From NCBI GenBank assembly GCA_903860975.1, contig CAIOSI010000021.1, positions 124,001 through 188,000 of the forward strand: a stretch of 64,000 bases of DNA, written 5' to 3'. This DNA comes from an uncultured Alphaproteobacteria bacterium. GTDB taxonomy: Bacteria > Pseudomonadota > Alphaproteobacteria > Caulobacterales > Caulobacteraceae. Positions 8,737 through 17,214 of the stretch are shown piece after piece. How positions within the stretch are numbered: the first letter of the stretch is position 1; each line of letters opens with the position of its first letter. The position numbers were made by a program, and so were the translations under genes. The notes beneath the pieces were generated by a model. The model was given only the letters and a program-made list of their open reading frames with translations. It was not told the origin of the DNA and searched no databases.

Positions 8737-10012
8737 GGCCATTCAGAGCCCCAAGGTTCATACGCTCAGGAATGGCGTGCGCGTCGTCTGCGACCCTATT
8801 CCAGGCTTGCAGACTGTGGCCCTATCGGTCGTGGCAGGGTGCGGCGCGCGCGCTGAGGACGAGCTCCGCTCCGGATGGTCCCATCTGCTGGAGCACATCG
8901 TCTTTAAGGGGGCTGGTGAGCGTTCGGCTCGCCAGATCGTCGAAGCCATCGAAGCTGAGGGTGGCAATATCAACGCAGCAACCGGCTATGAGCGGACGAG
9001 CTTTCAGGTCCGCGCGCTCGCCGATGGTCTGAATCTCGGCTCGGCCGTGCTGGCCGACCTCGTCCAACGTCCGACGATGGACGAGGCTGACCTGACCCGC
9101 GAGAAGCAGGTTGTCGGCCAGGAGATCGCCGAAGCCGCCGACGCCCCTGACGATCTGGTCTTCGAGCTGGCCCAAGGTGCGGCTTTCCAGGGTCAACCGC
9201 TTGGCCGGCCGATCCTTGGTACCCCACAGTCGATTGCGACAACGACGCCCGAGACCTTGGACGCCTGGCGGACAAGTCTCTACGGACCTAAGACTTTGGT
9301 GATCAGCGCCGCTGGCGCCGTCGAAGAAGACGACCTGCTGCGTCTAGCGGAAAGAGATTTCGGCAGTCTCACCGATGAGGGCGCGCCGCTCCCCATCGCG
9401 TCCTGCGCAAGTTTTGTTGGGGGTCAGCGGGCCGTCGCAAAGACGCTGGAACAGGCCAATGTCGTGCTTCTTCTGCCTGCCGTCGGTGTTCGCGACGAGG
9501 CGTATTTCGCGCTTCGTCTGCTGGCCGAAATCCTCGGTGGCGGCATGGCCTCGCGGCTCTTTCAAGAGGCGCGAGAAAACCGCGGACTAGCCTATGCGAT
9601 CGACGCCTATTCCGAGACCTACTCGGACACAGGCATCTTGGGCGTGTTCGCCGGATGTGCGGCCAAGGATGCGTCCGAATTGGCCCGGGTTGTAGCCGGA
9701 GAGATCGAAGGCATGCTGAAGCCCGTGGGTTCGAGCGAACTGGCCCGCGCCAAGGCCCAGCTCAAGGGGGCAATGTTTATGGGCCGCGAAAGCGCGCTTG
9801 CCCGCTCCGAACAGGCCGCGGGTCAGGTCCTTCTGTTCGGCCGAATTCTCGATCCCGCCGAGACGGCGGCCGACGTCGATGCGGTGACGGCGGAGGACTT
9901 GGTCAAGCTCACAGAGCGAATTTTGTCGCAGCGACAAGCGGTCGCCGCTGTGCTCGGGCCGAGGTCTGCACTCAAGGCTGCACCGGCCTTTGAGAGGGCG
10001 CTTTTCGGCTAG
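8711..10012 (+). CDS. M16 family zinc metallopeptidase
   Basis: Processing-peptidase-like inverzincin of 433 aa. The N-terminal half carries HLLEH (residues 58-62), the inverted HxxEH zinc motif, within SGWSHLLEHIVFKGAGERS, and GGNINAATGYERTSF; the C-terminal half has the second, non-catalytic M16 fold with ILGGGMASRLFQEARENRGLAYAI. ATG at 8711 gives MSAPSRRAEA and overlaps thrC by 26 bp; the longer open frame back to 8576 lies wholly within thrC. Such single-chain M16B proteases follow thrC in many alphaproteobacteria. The physiological substrate is not known. Confidence 0.93.
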   Translation: MSAPSRRAEAIQSPKVHTLRNGVRVVCDPIPGLQTVALSVVAGCGARAEDELRSGWSHLLEHIVFKGAGERSARQIVEAIEAEGGNINAATGYERTSFQVRALADGLNLGSAVLADLVQRPTMDEADLTREKQVVGQEIAEAADAPDDLVFELAQGAAFQGQPLGRPILGTPQSIATTTPETLDAWRTSLYGPKTLVISAAGAVEEDDLLRLAERDFGSLTDEGAPLPIASCASFVGGQRAVAKTLEQANVVLLLPAVGVRDEAYFALRLLAEILGGGMASRLFQEARENRGLAYAIDAYSETYSDTGILGVFAGCAAKDASELARVVAGEIEGMLKPVGSSELARAKAQLKGAMFMGRESALARSEQAAGQVLLFGRILDPAETAADVDAVTAEDLVKLTERILSQRQAVAAVLGPRSALKAAPAFERALFG

Positions 10013-10277
10013 GTCTTGCTTAAATTTGATCCTCCCCAACACCACTGATGTGTGTTGAGCGTGAGTTAAAAGCCAAGCCTGCGGACGGACCTAACCCGGA
10101 GAATCTCCCCGGCGCGACGCGCCGCTTGATCTGTTCGGCCAATAGGCCCGGTCGCATCAGGACGCCGGCGTATATGTTTTGGGATCCCACCTGACCCTGT
10201 CAGCGCTGGAGGCGCTGGGAACGTCGCGGACCGGGATTCGGGCCTAAGGCGGGGTCGATGTTGTCATCGCACCAGGA

Positions 10278-10298
10278 TGACCCAACGCAAATTGCGCG
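10278..10298 (+). repeat. Dyad repeat copy A upstream of the acetyltransferase
   Basis: Reads TGACCCAACGCAAATTGCGCG; the core CGCAA-A-TTGCG is a palindrome with 5-bp arms and a single central base. It matches copy B about 150 bp downstream at nearly every position apart from one inserted base. Confidence 0.55.
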
Positions 10299-10428
10299 CA
10301 GCCGCGCGCTTTAACGCGACGGGACCTGCGCCACGCCAGCGCCCAGCGCGAGCTTGGCGGGAAGGCTCGCAGGCATGAGGTTCGGCATGGCAACGCGCTG
10401 TCGCGATCGACGCCTTCGTTTCCGTGCT

Positions 10429-10450
10429 TGACCCACGCGCAAATTGCGCG
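10429..10450 (+). promoter_or_regulatory. Dyad repeat copy B, candidate operator
   Basis: Begins TGACCCACG and contains CGCGCAA-A-TTGCGCG (10436-10450), a palindrome with perfect 7-bp arms around one central base. It ends 13 bp before the acetyltransferase ATG, where a bound protein would block translation initiation or transcription. The symmetry and duplication suggest an operator; the regulator is unknown. Confidence 0.45.
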
Positions 10451-10463
10451 AGGCTCCAGCGCC

Positions 10464-11075
10464 ATGGCCCTTCTGGACTGGATCGCGCCGGAGAGCGGAC
10501 TTCGCGTCGAGGGCGAGGGTGTATTCCTGCGCGCGCCGCTCGCCTCTGATTATTCGCAATGGCGCGAGCTGCGAGCTGTCAGTCGCGCCTTTCTGCAGCC
10601 ATGGGAGCCCACATGGCCGGCTGATGACCTAGGTCGTATCGCCTACCGCCGCCGCCTCGCGGCTTACGCCCGCGACAGGGAGGCTGGCGCAGCCTACCCA
10701 TTCTTTGTGTTCCGAGCCGGCGACGGGGCGCTGGCGGGCGGGATTACGCTTTCCAACGTTCGTCGCGGCGTCGCTCAGATGGGCTCGGTTGGATACTGGT
10801 GTGGCAAGCCCTTTGCGCGCCAGGGTCACACGTTGGCTGCGGTGCGCGCGTTGAGCGACTTTGCCTTCCGAAACCTCGGGTTGCACCGGCTAGAGGCGGC
10901 TTGCATTCCCGAAAATGCCCCTTCGCGAAGCCTATTGCTTAAGGCTGGCTTCGAAGAAGAAGGATTCGCCAAGTCTTATCTTAAAATTAACGGCGTATGG
11001 CGAGATCATGTTCTGTTCGGTCAGATCTCGTCGTTCAAGCGGCCTGAAGGGCCGGACGAGCGTGTTTCGGTCTGA
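10464..11075 (+). CDS. GNAT acetyltransferase, RimJ/RimL type
   Basis: The 203-residue product has the RimJ-like N-acetyltransferase pattern: VFLRAPLASDYSQWRELRA near the start, GGITLSNVRRGVAQMGSVGYWCGKPFARQGHTLAAVRALSDFAF (acetyl-CoA binding strand-loop), and the C-terminal HRLEAACIPENAPSRSLLLKAGFEEEGFAKSYLKINGVWRDH. RimJ acetylates ribosomal protein S5, but many relatives act on other amino groups, so the substrate is uncertain. ATG at 10464 (MALLDW) is preferred over an upstream TTG at 10428. The gene lies just upstream of the pdeA-like gene and is followed by a hairpin. Confidence 0.9.
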   Translation: MALLDWIAPESGLRVEGEGVFLRAPLASDYSQWRELRAVSRAFLQPWEPTWPADDLGRIAYRRRLAAYARDREAGAAYPFFVFRAGDGALAGGITLSNVRRGVAQMGSVGYWCGKPFARQGHTLAAVRALSDFAFRNLGLHRLEAACIPENAPSRSLLLKAGFEEEGFAKSYLKINGVWRDHVLFGQISSFKRPEGPDERVSV

Positions 11076-11086
11076 CTGAAACAGCC

Positions 11087-11113
11087 GGAGTCTTATGGAA
11101 ACCATAAGGCTCC
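11087..11113 (+). terminator. Hairpin after the acetyltransferase gene
   Basis: GGAG-T-CTTATGG and CCATAAG-G-CTCC form a 12-bp stem (one G-U pair) with an AAA loop, 11 bp after the stop codon. A T-rich but interrupted stretch follows. It probably ends or weakens transcription before the phosphodiesterase gene. Confidence 0.55.
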
Positions 11114-11183
11114 AGAGTCTGGTTCTTCTCTGGGTTCGCTATTTCGGCGCGCCCCAATTGATAGGGCGTTTTTTCCTTTGGCA

Positions 11184-12854
11184 ATGCCCAGCGACCGTTG
11201 GATGTGGGACGCGACCTCGACGTTGGAAGCGTTGGGCGCCGCTGATGTTGCGCTTTGGGTATGGGAGCCTGAGCGCGACCGCGTCCGGATAACCGGCGCG
11301 ACCCGCGCGCTTGGACTGGGTCCGCTCGCTCCCGATTGCTCCTCCGCCGCCCTGCGAGCGCTTACCCTGCCCCAGGACCGCGCTTACGCTGATGACATCT
11401 TGCGCGTTCAAGAGCCCGGTACGGAAGTCGCCGTTCGCCTTCGTATGCGGGGTGCCGGCATCTCGATTTGGCGAGGCGTCTGGCTGGAGGAGGGCGTTCG
11501 TGCGGCCGGCGTCGTTGCTCCGGAGGTTCGCTTCGCCGCCTCTGACAAAGACATCCTCACCGGTCTTCTTGATCGCCGCAGCTTCATCATAAGGGCGCGT
11601 GAGCAGCTTCAGGTTCCCGGCCACTATGAGGTGATCGTCGCTGACCTCGACCGTCTCAGGCGGCTTAATGAGGCGCTGGGTCATGAGCGCGCTGACTTGG
11701 TGCTGGCTGCACTCGGCTCGCGCTTGGCCGCTGCCTTCCCGTCGGACGCCATCCTGGCGCGTATCGGTGAGGATGAATTTGCCGCCATGGCGCGTGTTGG
11801 CGCCTCGCCTGGTGCCGAAGTGTTCCGCCGCGCGCTGGAGCTTCCGTTGCGCGTGGCTGGCTTCGATATCCATCCGACCCTTTCCATCGGCGCTGTCGAG
11901 GCCCATGGGGGCTCTGACGCGCCAGAAGCCGCCGAACTGCTGCGCCGCGCCGAGCTCGCAGTCGAAGCCGCCAAGAGCCACGGGCGTGGCGGCAGCGCTG
12001 CGGCCTATGGTCGAGGGTTGGAAACCGACGGCCTATCACGCCTGGCGCTTGAAGGCGATCTCAAGGGCGCGCTCGGTCGGGGCGAGCTTCTTCCCTTCTA
12101 TCAACCCATCGTGCGGCTTTCTACGGGTTACCTTTCGGGTTTCGAAGCCCTCGTCCGGTGGCGCCATCCCCGGCGCGGCCTGCTCATGCCAGATACCTTC
12201 CTGCCGCTCTGCGAAGAGATGGGAATGATGGAGGAACTGGGCGCCATGATGATCCGCGATGCAGCCAAACAGCTTGCGCGCTGGCGTCAAAAGCACAGAG
12301 CCGCTGGCGAGCTGACCGTCGCCGTCAACCTGTCTACCCATGAAATAGACCGTCCGGACCTGGTTTCCGACGTCGCCAGCATCATTCGGGAAACGGGCTT
12401 GCCGCCAGGTGCCCTGAAGCTCGAAGTTACCGAGGGTGACGTCATGCGAGCCCCGGAACGCGCAGCTGTGATCTTGGCGGAACTACGCGCAGCCGGTGCG
12501 GCGCTGGCGCTCGATGACTTCGGTACGGGCTTCTCCTCGCTTTCCTATCTTACGCGCCTGCCGTTCGATACGCTGAAGATCGACCGCTATTTTGTACGCA
12601 CCATGGCCACGAACGAGGGCTCCCTTACGATCGTTTCATCGGTGGTGAAATTGGGCCAGGACCTCAATCTTGAGGTCGTCGCCGAGGGTGTCGAAAACGC
12701 CGGTATGGCCCGTCAACTCCTTTTGTTGGGCTGCGATTACGGGCAGGGTTTCGGCTACGCGCCAGCACTTTCTGCCCAAGAGGCCGAAGTCTATCTCAAT
12801 GAAAGCTACGTCGACGGCGCTGCCCCGGTGAAGGCCACGGGATCACGAGGCTAA
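11184..12854 (+). CDS. pdeA: GEDEF-EAL c-di-GMP phosphodiesterase, PdeA-like
   Basis: Probable c-di-GMP phosphodiesterase of 556 aa: PAS-like N-terminal region (about 1-115), a GGDEF domain whose signature is degenerate (IGEDEF, GEDEF at 195-199), and an EAL domain with its catalytic set present: EAL at 321-323, NLSTHEI, EVTEGD, DDFGTGFSSL, KIDR and EGVE. In Caulobacter crescentus PdeA the GEDEF domain binds GTP and activates the EAL domain; length, architecture and neighbours match. The C-terminus is SRG; from memory, the terminal Arg-Gly of PdeA takes part in CpdR-dependent ClpXP proteolysis. ATG at 11184 is preferred to the TTG two codons upstream. The stop overlaps that of convergent yqgE. 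Confidence 0.9.
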   Translation: MPSDRWMWDATSTLEALGAADVALWVWEPERDRVRITGATRALGLGPLAPDCSSAALRALTLPQDRAYADDILRVQEPGTEVAVRLRMRGAGISIWRGVWLEEGVRAAGVVAPEVRFAASDKDILTGLLDRRSFIIRAREQLQVPGHYEVIVADLDRLRRLNEALGHERADLVLAALGSRLAAAFPSDAILARIGEDEFAAMARVGASPGAEVFRRALELPLRVAGFDIHPTLSIGAVEAHGGSDAPEAAELLRRAELAVEAAKSHGRGGSAAAYGRGLETDGLSRLALEGDLKGALGRGELLPFYQPIVRLSTGYLSGFEALVRWRHPRRGLLMPDTFLPLCEEMGMMEELGAMMIRDAAKQLARWRQKHRAAGELTVAVNLSTHEIDRPDLVSDVASIIRETGLPPGALKLEVTEGDVMRAPERAAVILAELRAAGAALALDDFGTGFSSLSYLTRLPFDTLKIDRYFVRTMATNEGSLTIVSSVVKLGQDLNLEVVAEGVENAGMARQLLLLGCDYGQGFGYAPALSAQEAEVYLNESYVDGAAPVKATGSRG

Positions 12855-13414
12855 GCGCGTCCCGTGGCTGAACTCAACCGCTCTGGATCGACGCCAAGCT
12901 TTGCTAAGGCGCGGGTCCATTTGCGTTCATAGTCGTGATCGAAAATCAGCTCTTCGTCGGCGTCACACGTCAGCCAGACGTTTTGTTTGATTTCCTCTTC
13001 CAGCTGTCCTGCCCCCCAGCCGGCGTATCCCAGGGCCAGGAGGCTCTTGCTCGGTTGGCCGTTGTGCGAAGCAATGGCCTCCAGCACCTCGCGCGTTGCG
13101 CTTAGCGCGACGCCACCACCCACCTTGAGGCTGAACTCGCCGCAGTAATCTGTCGTGTGCAGTACAAAGCCGCGCTCCTGCTCCACCGGACCCCCCACCA
13201 GCACGAGGTCTGGAGGCAGCGTAATGGTCGCCTTCAAGTCTAGCTTTTCCAGCAGATCTTGCACCGTCAGTCCTTCGACGGGATTGTTCAACGCCAGGCC
13301 CATGGCATGCTGATCGTCATGAGCGCAGATCAAAATCAGCGCGCGATGAAATCGCCGGTCACCGATGCCCGGCATGGCAATTAAGAGTTGGCCGCAGAAG
13401 AATCCGCTTTCCAT
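12851..13414 (-). CDS. YqgE/AlgH family protein
   Basis: A 187-residue YqgE/AlgH (UPF0301) protein. Family hallmarks are GQLLIAMPGIGDRRFHRALILICAHDDQHAMGLALN at the N-terminus, the central VLVGGPVEQERGFVLHT and the C-terminal LALGYAGWGAGQLEEEIKQNVWL. The family fold is known but its cellular function is not. It is convergent with the pdeA-like gene, the two stop codons overlapping (TAG on this strand, TAA on the other), so the 3' ends of both transcripts must overlap. Confidence 0.93.
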   Translation of the reverse strand: MESGFFCGQLLIAMPGIGDRRFHRALILICAHDDQHAMGLALNNPVEGLTVQDLLEKLDLKATITLPPDLVLVGGPVEQERGFVLHTTDYCGEFSLKVGGGVALSATREVLEAIASHNGQPSKSLLALGYAGWGAGQLEEEIKQNVWLTCDADEELIFDHDYERKWTRALAKLGVDPERLSSATGRA

Positions 13415-13561
13415 AGTCTCGACATTTGACCCGGGCTACGTAGCTTTCAAGGGGCGTTTCCATCGCCTGTTCGCTCTGCAGTCGCGACGGGCGCTTGCGA
13501 AGTACGAAGATGACGCTATCTGCCATGCAGCCCAAGGGCGACACCTCAGAGGAACGGACCC

Positions 13562-14044
13562 ATGACCATCAAAGTCGGCGACAAACTGCCGAGCGTAACG
13601 CTCACCCTGGCGACGGCTGAGGGTCCGAAGCCCGTCACGAGCGAGGATTTCTTCGGTGGCAAGAAGGTGGCGCTCTTCGCGCTACCGGGGGCGTTTACCC
13701 CGACGTGTTCGGCCAAGCACTTGCCGGGCTTTAAGCAGTTGGCTTCGCAGATTAAGGGCAAAGGTGTCGATGTGATCGCATGTCTGTCCGTGAACGACGC
13801 GTTCGTCATGCGTGCCTGGGCAGAGGATCAGGCGGTTGGCGAAGACATCGCCATGCTGGCCGACGGCGGTGCAGCCTTCACCGATGCGGTGGACCTGGCC
13901 TTTGACGCATCGCGGTTTGGCATGGGCAAGCGCTCGCAGCGCTATTCCATGATCGTCGACAACGGCGTGGTGAAGGAATTGAATGTCGAAGAGGGTGGCG
14001 AGTTCCGCGTCTCGGCAGCCGACTACCTTCTGGCGCAGCTCTAG
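13562..14044 (+). CDS. Peroxiredoxin, Prx5 type
   Basis: Thiol peroxidase of 160 aa reducing hydrogen peroxide and organic peroxides. The peroxidatic cysteine sits in PGAFTPTCSAKHLPGF (C about residue 44), the Prx5/AhpE-type motif, and LSVNDAFVMRAWAEDQ follows. No fused glutaredoxin domain is present, so an external thiol reductant is needed. It is divergent from yqgE and is followed by a clear intrinsic terminator, suggesting a monocistronic unit. Confidence 0.95.
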   Translation: MTIKVGDKLPSVTLTLATAEGPKPVTSEDFFGGKKVALFALPGAFTPTCSAKHLPGFKQLASQIKGKGVDVIACLSVNDAFVMRAWAEDQAVGEDIAMLADGGAAFTDAVDLAFDASRFGMGKRSQRYSMIVDNGVVKELNVEEGGEFRVSAADYLLAQL

Positions 14045-14054
14045 GGCGAGACAA

Positions 14055-14097
14055 GCCCCGCGGAGAACCCGCCGCGGGGCGCCTTCGACCTATTTTT
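14055..14097 (+). terminator. Intrinsic terminator after peroxiredoxin
   Basis: GCCCCGCGG (14055-14063) and CCGCGGGGC (14072-14080) form a 9-bp stem with an 8-nt loop, 10 bp after the stop codon; a TATTTTT tract at 14091-14097 follows after a short gap. Confidence 0.7.
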
Positions 14098-14129
14098 CTG
14101 CGTCACTCGACATTGCGCCGGCCTTGGCC

Positions 14130-14441
14130 ATGGCGCTGTCTTTCGTCATCGCATCTTTCTTCATCACCTATTTCTGCATCGGCTTTTTCATGGCCTCGGT
14201 TCGGTTTGGCCAGGCACCGCCGGAAACCCATCACGCGCTTCCAATGGGCCATTCTCCGATGATTTGCCCGTTGCAGATCGTGGCGCTCGGTTTGCCGGTT
14301 TTGGGCGGCGCGGTCTGGGCGGTCCGAGGCCTTGCGCCAACGCAGCTTCGGCGAGCGGGTCCTGCCGCTGGAGGTCGCGCCGGTGGTCTCGGAGCGGTGA
14401 TCTATGCGACGCCCGTAATGCAGCCTCTGAGCCGTTCTTGA
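14130..14441 (+). CDS. Hypothetical membrane protein, weak
   Basis: An open frame of about 103 codons with two hydrophobic stretches: MALSFVIASFFITYFCIGFF at the N-terminus and LQIVALGLPVLGGAVWAV in the middle. I recognise no family. The C-terminal third is Gly/Ala/Arg-rich and less convincing; another frame nearby (to 14518) contains a third hydrophobic segment, ILLVAAAGGLGSVLL, so the true gene could continue through a frameshift. The start is uncertain and there is no strong ribosome-binding site. It could equally be non-coding sequence beyond the peroxiredoxin terminator. Confidence 0.35.
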   Translation: MALSFVIASFFITYFCIGFFMASVRFGQAPPETHHALPMGHSPMICPLQIVALGLPVLGGAVWAVRGLAPTQLRRAGPAAGGRAGGLGAVIYATPVMQPLSRS

Positions 14442-14550
14442 CCCCTTGGTATAGGGTCGGCATTTTACTGGTCGCGGCTGCAGGTGGCCTGGGCTCGGTC
14501 CTGCTGCGCTCGCGTTGATCGCTCAGCACCACAGGATGACGCCGGCAGAG

Positions 14551-15294
14551 CTATTTGCGTTTGGCAAGCGCCGCCTGAGAGGCGGTCATCGGCAACTCAT
14601 CGAGCGTCAGTTTGCCGTCGTGACGCTTGTCCAACAGTTTGAAGCGGCGGTCGGCGGCGGCGAGGAATTCCGCCTTGGTGACCCGCCCGTTCAGATCGGC
14701 GTCGGCGGCTCGGACGGGCTCAGCCTCCGCCAGAAGGCCGTAGGCGGCCGCGCCCGCGAGCTGTCGACGTTCTGGGCGTCTGGCGTCAAGACCTTGCATC
14801 GGCCCCCTGGAGCCACTTGAAAGAGTGCCGAACCCCCCGACTTCGTTCGGGTGGCCGCCCTCAGGGCCTGCGGGGCCGGTATATTGCGCCAGGAAGAACT
14901 GGGCCCCGTCTCGGGCTGGGATGGTCTGCAGGCCCAAGCGCTCGGGGCCCAGAATATCTGGAACGACCCGCGTCTCATAGAACGCCACCTCCAGCCCATC
15001 GAGGTAGCCGCTGCCGTCAGCATCCAGGGCATCAAAGAACCCCATGTGATCGGCGCGGAACTCCGCTAGATCGACGACGCCGTCGTGGTTCAGATCGGCC
15101 TGCTTAAACCAAAGCACCACCGGATAGGGCTCGCCTGGCCTGCCACGATAGGGCTCGCCGCAGGGGCTGATGAACAACTGGGTGAACCCCGCCGCCGCCG
15201 GCCCTTGCGCCGCAGCCGTTTGGGCCGCACTCGGATGGCCGGCCAGGCAACCCAACGCCACCGCTAATGTCAGGGCTCCCAGCCGTCGCTGCAT
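14551..15294 (-). CDS. Exported EF-hand calcium-binding protein
   Basis: A 247-residue exported protein with a signal peptide (MQRRLGALTLAVALGCLAG, cleavage near SAAQ) and four EF-hand-like loops: DLNHDGVVDLAE, DADGSGYLDGLE, DADLNGRVTKAE and DKRHDGKLTLDE. The third and fourth depart at calcium-coordinating positions (N and R or H substitutions) and may be weak. It likely binds calcium in the periplasm; partner and role are unknown. I chose the internal ATG at 15294 because the 44 codons upstream lack coding character and the signal peptide starts here. Confidence 0.85.
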   Translation of the reverse strand: MQRRLGALTLAVALGCLAGHPSAAQTAAAQGPAAAGFTQLFISPCGEPYRGRPGEPYPVVLWFKQADLNHDGVVDLAEFRADHMGFFDALDADGSGYLDGLEVAFYETRVVPDILGPERLGLQTIPARDGAQFFLAQYTGPAGPEGGHPNEVGGFGTLSSGSRGPMQGLDARRPERRQLAGAAAYGLLAEAEPVRAADADLNGRVTKAEFLAAADRRFKLLDKRHDGKLTLDELPMTASQAALAKRK

Positions 15295-15394
15295 CGCCGC
15301 CGTCCCCACTTCGAATCCTTTCTGAAGCCTACGCGCAAACTGCGTCACTGCGGTGCCCAGACTGTTGCAGATGCGAAACCAGCCGAAATCAGGT

Positions 15395-16114
15395 TCAGAT
15401 CGTAGGCATCGCCGGGACGGGCTCACGGCCCAAGCAGACCGCCACGCAACGACGCGCCAGCAACTCGCCCGGGTCGATCATTGGAATACGGCCAGCTTGC
15501 GATCCAAGCACCAGCGGCGCCTCGGTGCAGCCGGCGATCACCGCCTCGGCCCCGCCGGCGATCAGGTCAGCGGCATAGCCCGCCATCTCGCGCTGGACGG
15601 CTGGGCCCAAGTCGCCGCTCTTGATTTTATAGATCGTGGCCATGAATTCTTCCTGGCGCTCGGGTTCCAGGGTGACCAAGCCCATGGCCTGGGCGGCCAG
15701 ATACTCGCGATATAGCCGCAGTGCACCCTTCGTGCCGATTACGCCAACGCGCCGGGCGCCCAGGTCACGGGCTGCGGTTGCGCCTGTCGCGATCAGGTCG
15801 ATGAGGGGTAGGCCGCTCGCGCGCTGGATCAGGTCGGCATGGGCGTGGGCGGTGTTACAGGGCATGGCCAGAACCTCGGCACCCGCGCCGGCCAGTGCGC
15901 CGGCCATTTCAGCGAGCACCGCGCCCGCACCGGAGCCTGGTACGTTGCGATCCGGCACCTTGGGGTTCAGATCCATCAAAACGCGGATGTGGTCCTGATC
16001 GCGTTTGGCGGGGGTGAAGGCCTGCAGCTTCGCCAGGAACTCAAGCGTGGCCGCCGGCCCCATACCGCCCAGGACACCCAGCACGAGCGAGGAACGAGCC
16101 TCCTCTTCGGCCAT
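15395..16114 (-). CDS. Aspartate/glutamate racemase family protein
   Basis: Cofactor-independent amino-acid racemase of 239 aa. The two catalytic cysteines are in AMPCNTAHAH (about residue 84) and IAGCTEAPL (about residue 195), and the N-terminus VLGVLGGMGPAATLEF is the aspartate racemase signature. It probably interconverts L- and D-aspartate or a related amino acid. Its ATG overlaps the stop of the upstream PLP-lyase gene (TGATG), so the two are translationally coupled, suggesting joint D-amino acid or cysteate metabolism; the substrate pairing is inferred. Confidence 0.9.
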   Translation of the reverse strand: MAEEEARSSLVLGVLGGMGPAATLEFLAKLQAFTPAKRDQDHIRVLMDLNPKVPDRNVPGSGAGAVLAEMAGALAGAGAEVLAMPCNTAHAHADLIQRASGLPLIDLIATGATAARDLGARRVGVIGTKGALRLYREYLAAQAMGLVTLEPERQEEFMATIYKIKSGDLGPAVQREMAGYAADLIAGGAEAVIAGCTEAPLVLGSQAGRIPMIDPGELLARRCVAVCLGREPVPAMPTI

Positions 16115-17130
16115 CAGAGGTGGCCGTCCAGCACCGTTTGGTAGCCGAAGAGGCCCTGGGCGCCGCCCGTATGCAGGAACACAACGGTCTCGCCGTCGAA
16201 ATGGCCGGCCTTAGACAGAGCAATCAAGCCCTTCATGGCTTTGCCAGTATAGACGGGATCCAACAGGATCGCGTCCGTGCGCGCCGCCAATTTAAGCGCT
16301 TCAATGACGTCTTGGTCGACCAGGCCGTAACCTGCGCCGACGTAGTCGCAGTCGGCGACAACCATTTCGCGGGTCACTCGGTCCCTGTGGCCGAGCAGCT
16401 CAGCGGTCTCTAGGGCCAGCTTATAGACGTTGGCTTCCTGGACATCTTTGGGCGCGCGCACGCCGATGCCCAGAATTGGGATGTCAGCACCCATGACTGC
16501 GATGCCAGCAACCAGGCCTGCGTGGGTTCCGGCGCTGCCGGTGGCGGTGACAATTCGGTCGATCTCAAGGCCGATCTCATTGGCCTGGGTTATGATCTCC
16601 AGAGCGCACTCGACGTAGCCTAGGGCGCCGATGATATTGGAGCCGCCACCAGGGATCACATAGGGCGTTCCGCCGGCCGCCGCGACCTCGGCCGCCACCT
16701 TCGCGAGCTCGGCGTTCATGTCGGTCCCGCCCGGCACGCGTCGGATTTTGGCGCCCATCAGTTCGTCGAGCAGGACGTTTCCAGATTGGGTGTAGTCGAT
16801 GGCGTTGGAGCCGGTTCGCTCCTCCAAGATGATCTCGCAGTCGAGGCCGAAAAGCGCCGCCGCAGCCGCCGTCTGGCGAACGTGGTTCGACTGCACAGCG
16901 CCTTGCGTCACCAGCGTGGTCGCATCATTGGCCATGGCGTCGCCGAGCAGATACTCCAGCTTTCGGGTCTTGTTGCCACCACCGGCAAGGCCTGTGCAAT
17001 CGTCGCGTTTGATCCACAGATCGGGCCCTGCGCCCGAGGCGTTGGAGAGGGCTCCGGTCAGCCGCGGCAGCGGCTCCAGCGGTGTGGGAAGATGGGCGAA
17101 GCGAAGCGGATTGAAACGGGACAGGTGCAT
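16114..17130 (-). CDS. PLP-dependent lyase: D-cysteine desulfhydrase or L-cysteate sulfo-lyase
   Basis: Tryptophan synthase beta-like PLP enzyme (338 aa) of the ACC deaminase/D-cysteine desulfhydrase group. Features are [37 protein letters not shown] with the PLP lysine (about K54), [35 protein letters not shown] and the C-terminal [11 protein letters not shown]. Its overall sequence resembles CuyA (L-cysteate sulfo-lyase, releasing pyruvate, ammonia and sulfite) at least as closely as DcyD, and I cannot separate these activities without a tree. It is the first gene of a two-gene unit with the racemase. Confidence 0.88.
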   Translation of the reverse strand: MHLSRFNPLRFAHLPTPLEPLPRLTGALSNASGAGPDLWIKRDDCTGLAGGGNKTRKLEYLLGDAMANDATTLVTQGAVQSNHVRQTAAAAALFGLDCEIILEERTGSNAIDYTQSGNVLLDELMGAKIRRVPGGTDMNAELAKVAAEVAAAGGTPYVIPGGGSNIIGALGYVECALEIITQANEIGLEIDRIVTATGSAGTHAGLVAGIAVMGADIPILGIGVRAPKDVQEANVYKLALETAELLGHRDRVTREMVVADCDYVGAGYGLVDQDVIEALKLAARTDAILLDPVYTGKAMKGLIALSKAGHFDGETVVFLHTGGAQGLFGYQTVLDGHL

Positions 17131-17214
17131 GGCCCTGGCCCTACATCGAAGTGACGCCGGGGAATAGTCCCAGACCTCATCTGCGCCGTCAGAAATCCGT
17201 GTCGGGCTTCACCG

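Larger units (their letters stand above)
10013..10463 (+). other. Gene-free stretch with two dyad repeats
   Basis: About 450 bp with no convincing gene between the M16 peptidase and the acetyltransferase. It contains two related palindromic sites (listed separately) and several GC-rich inverted patches. A promoter for the acetyltransferase is expected here. Confidence 0.5.
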
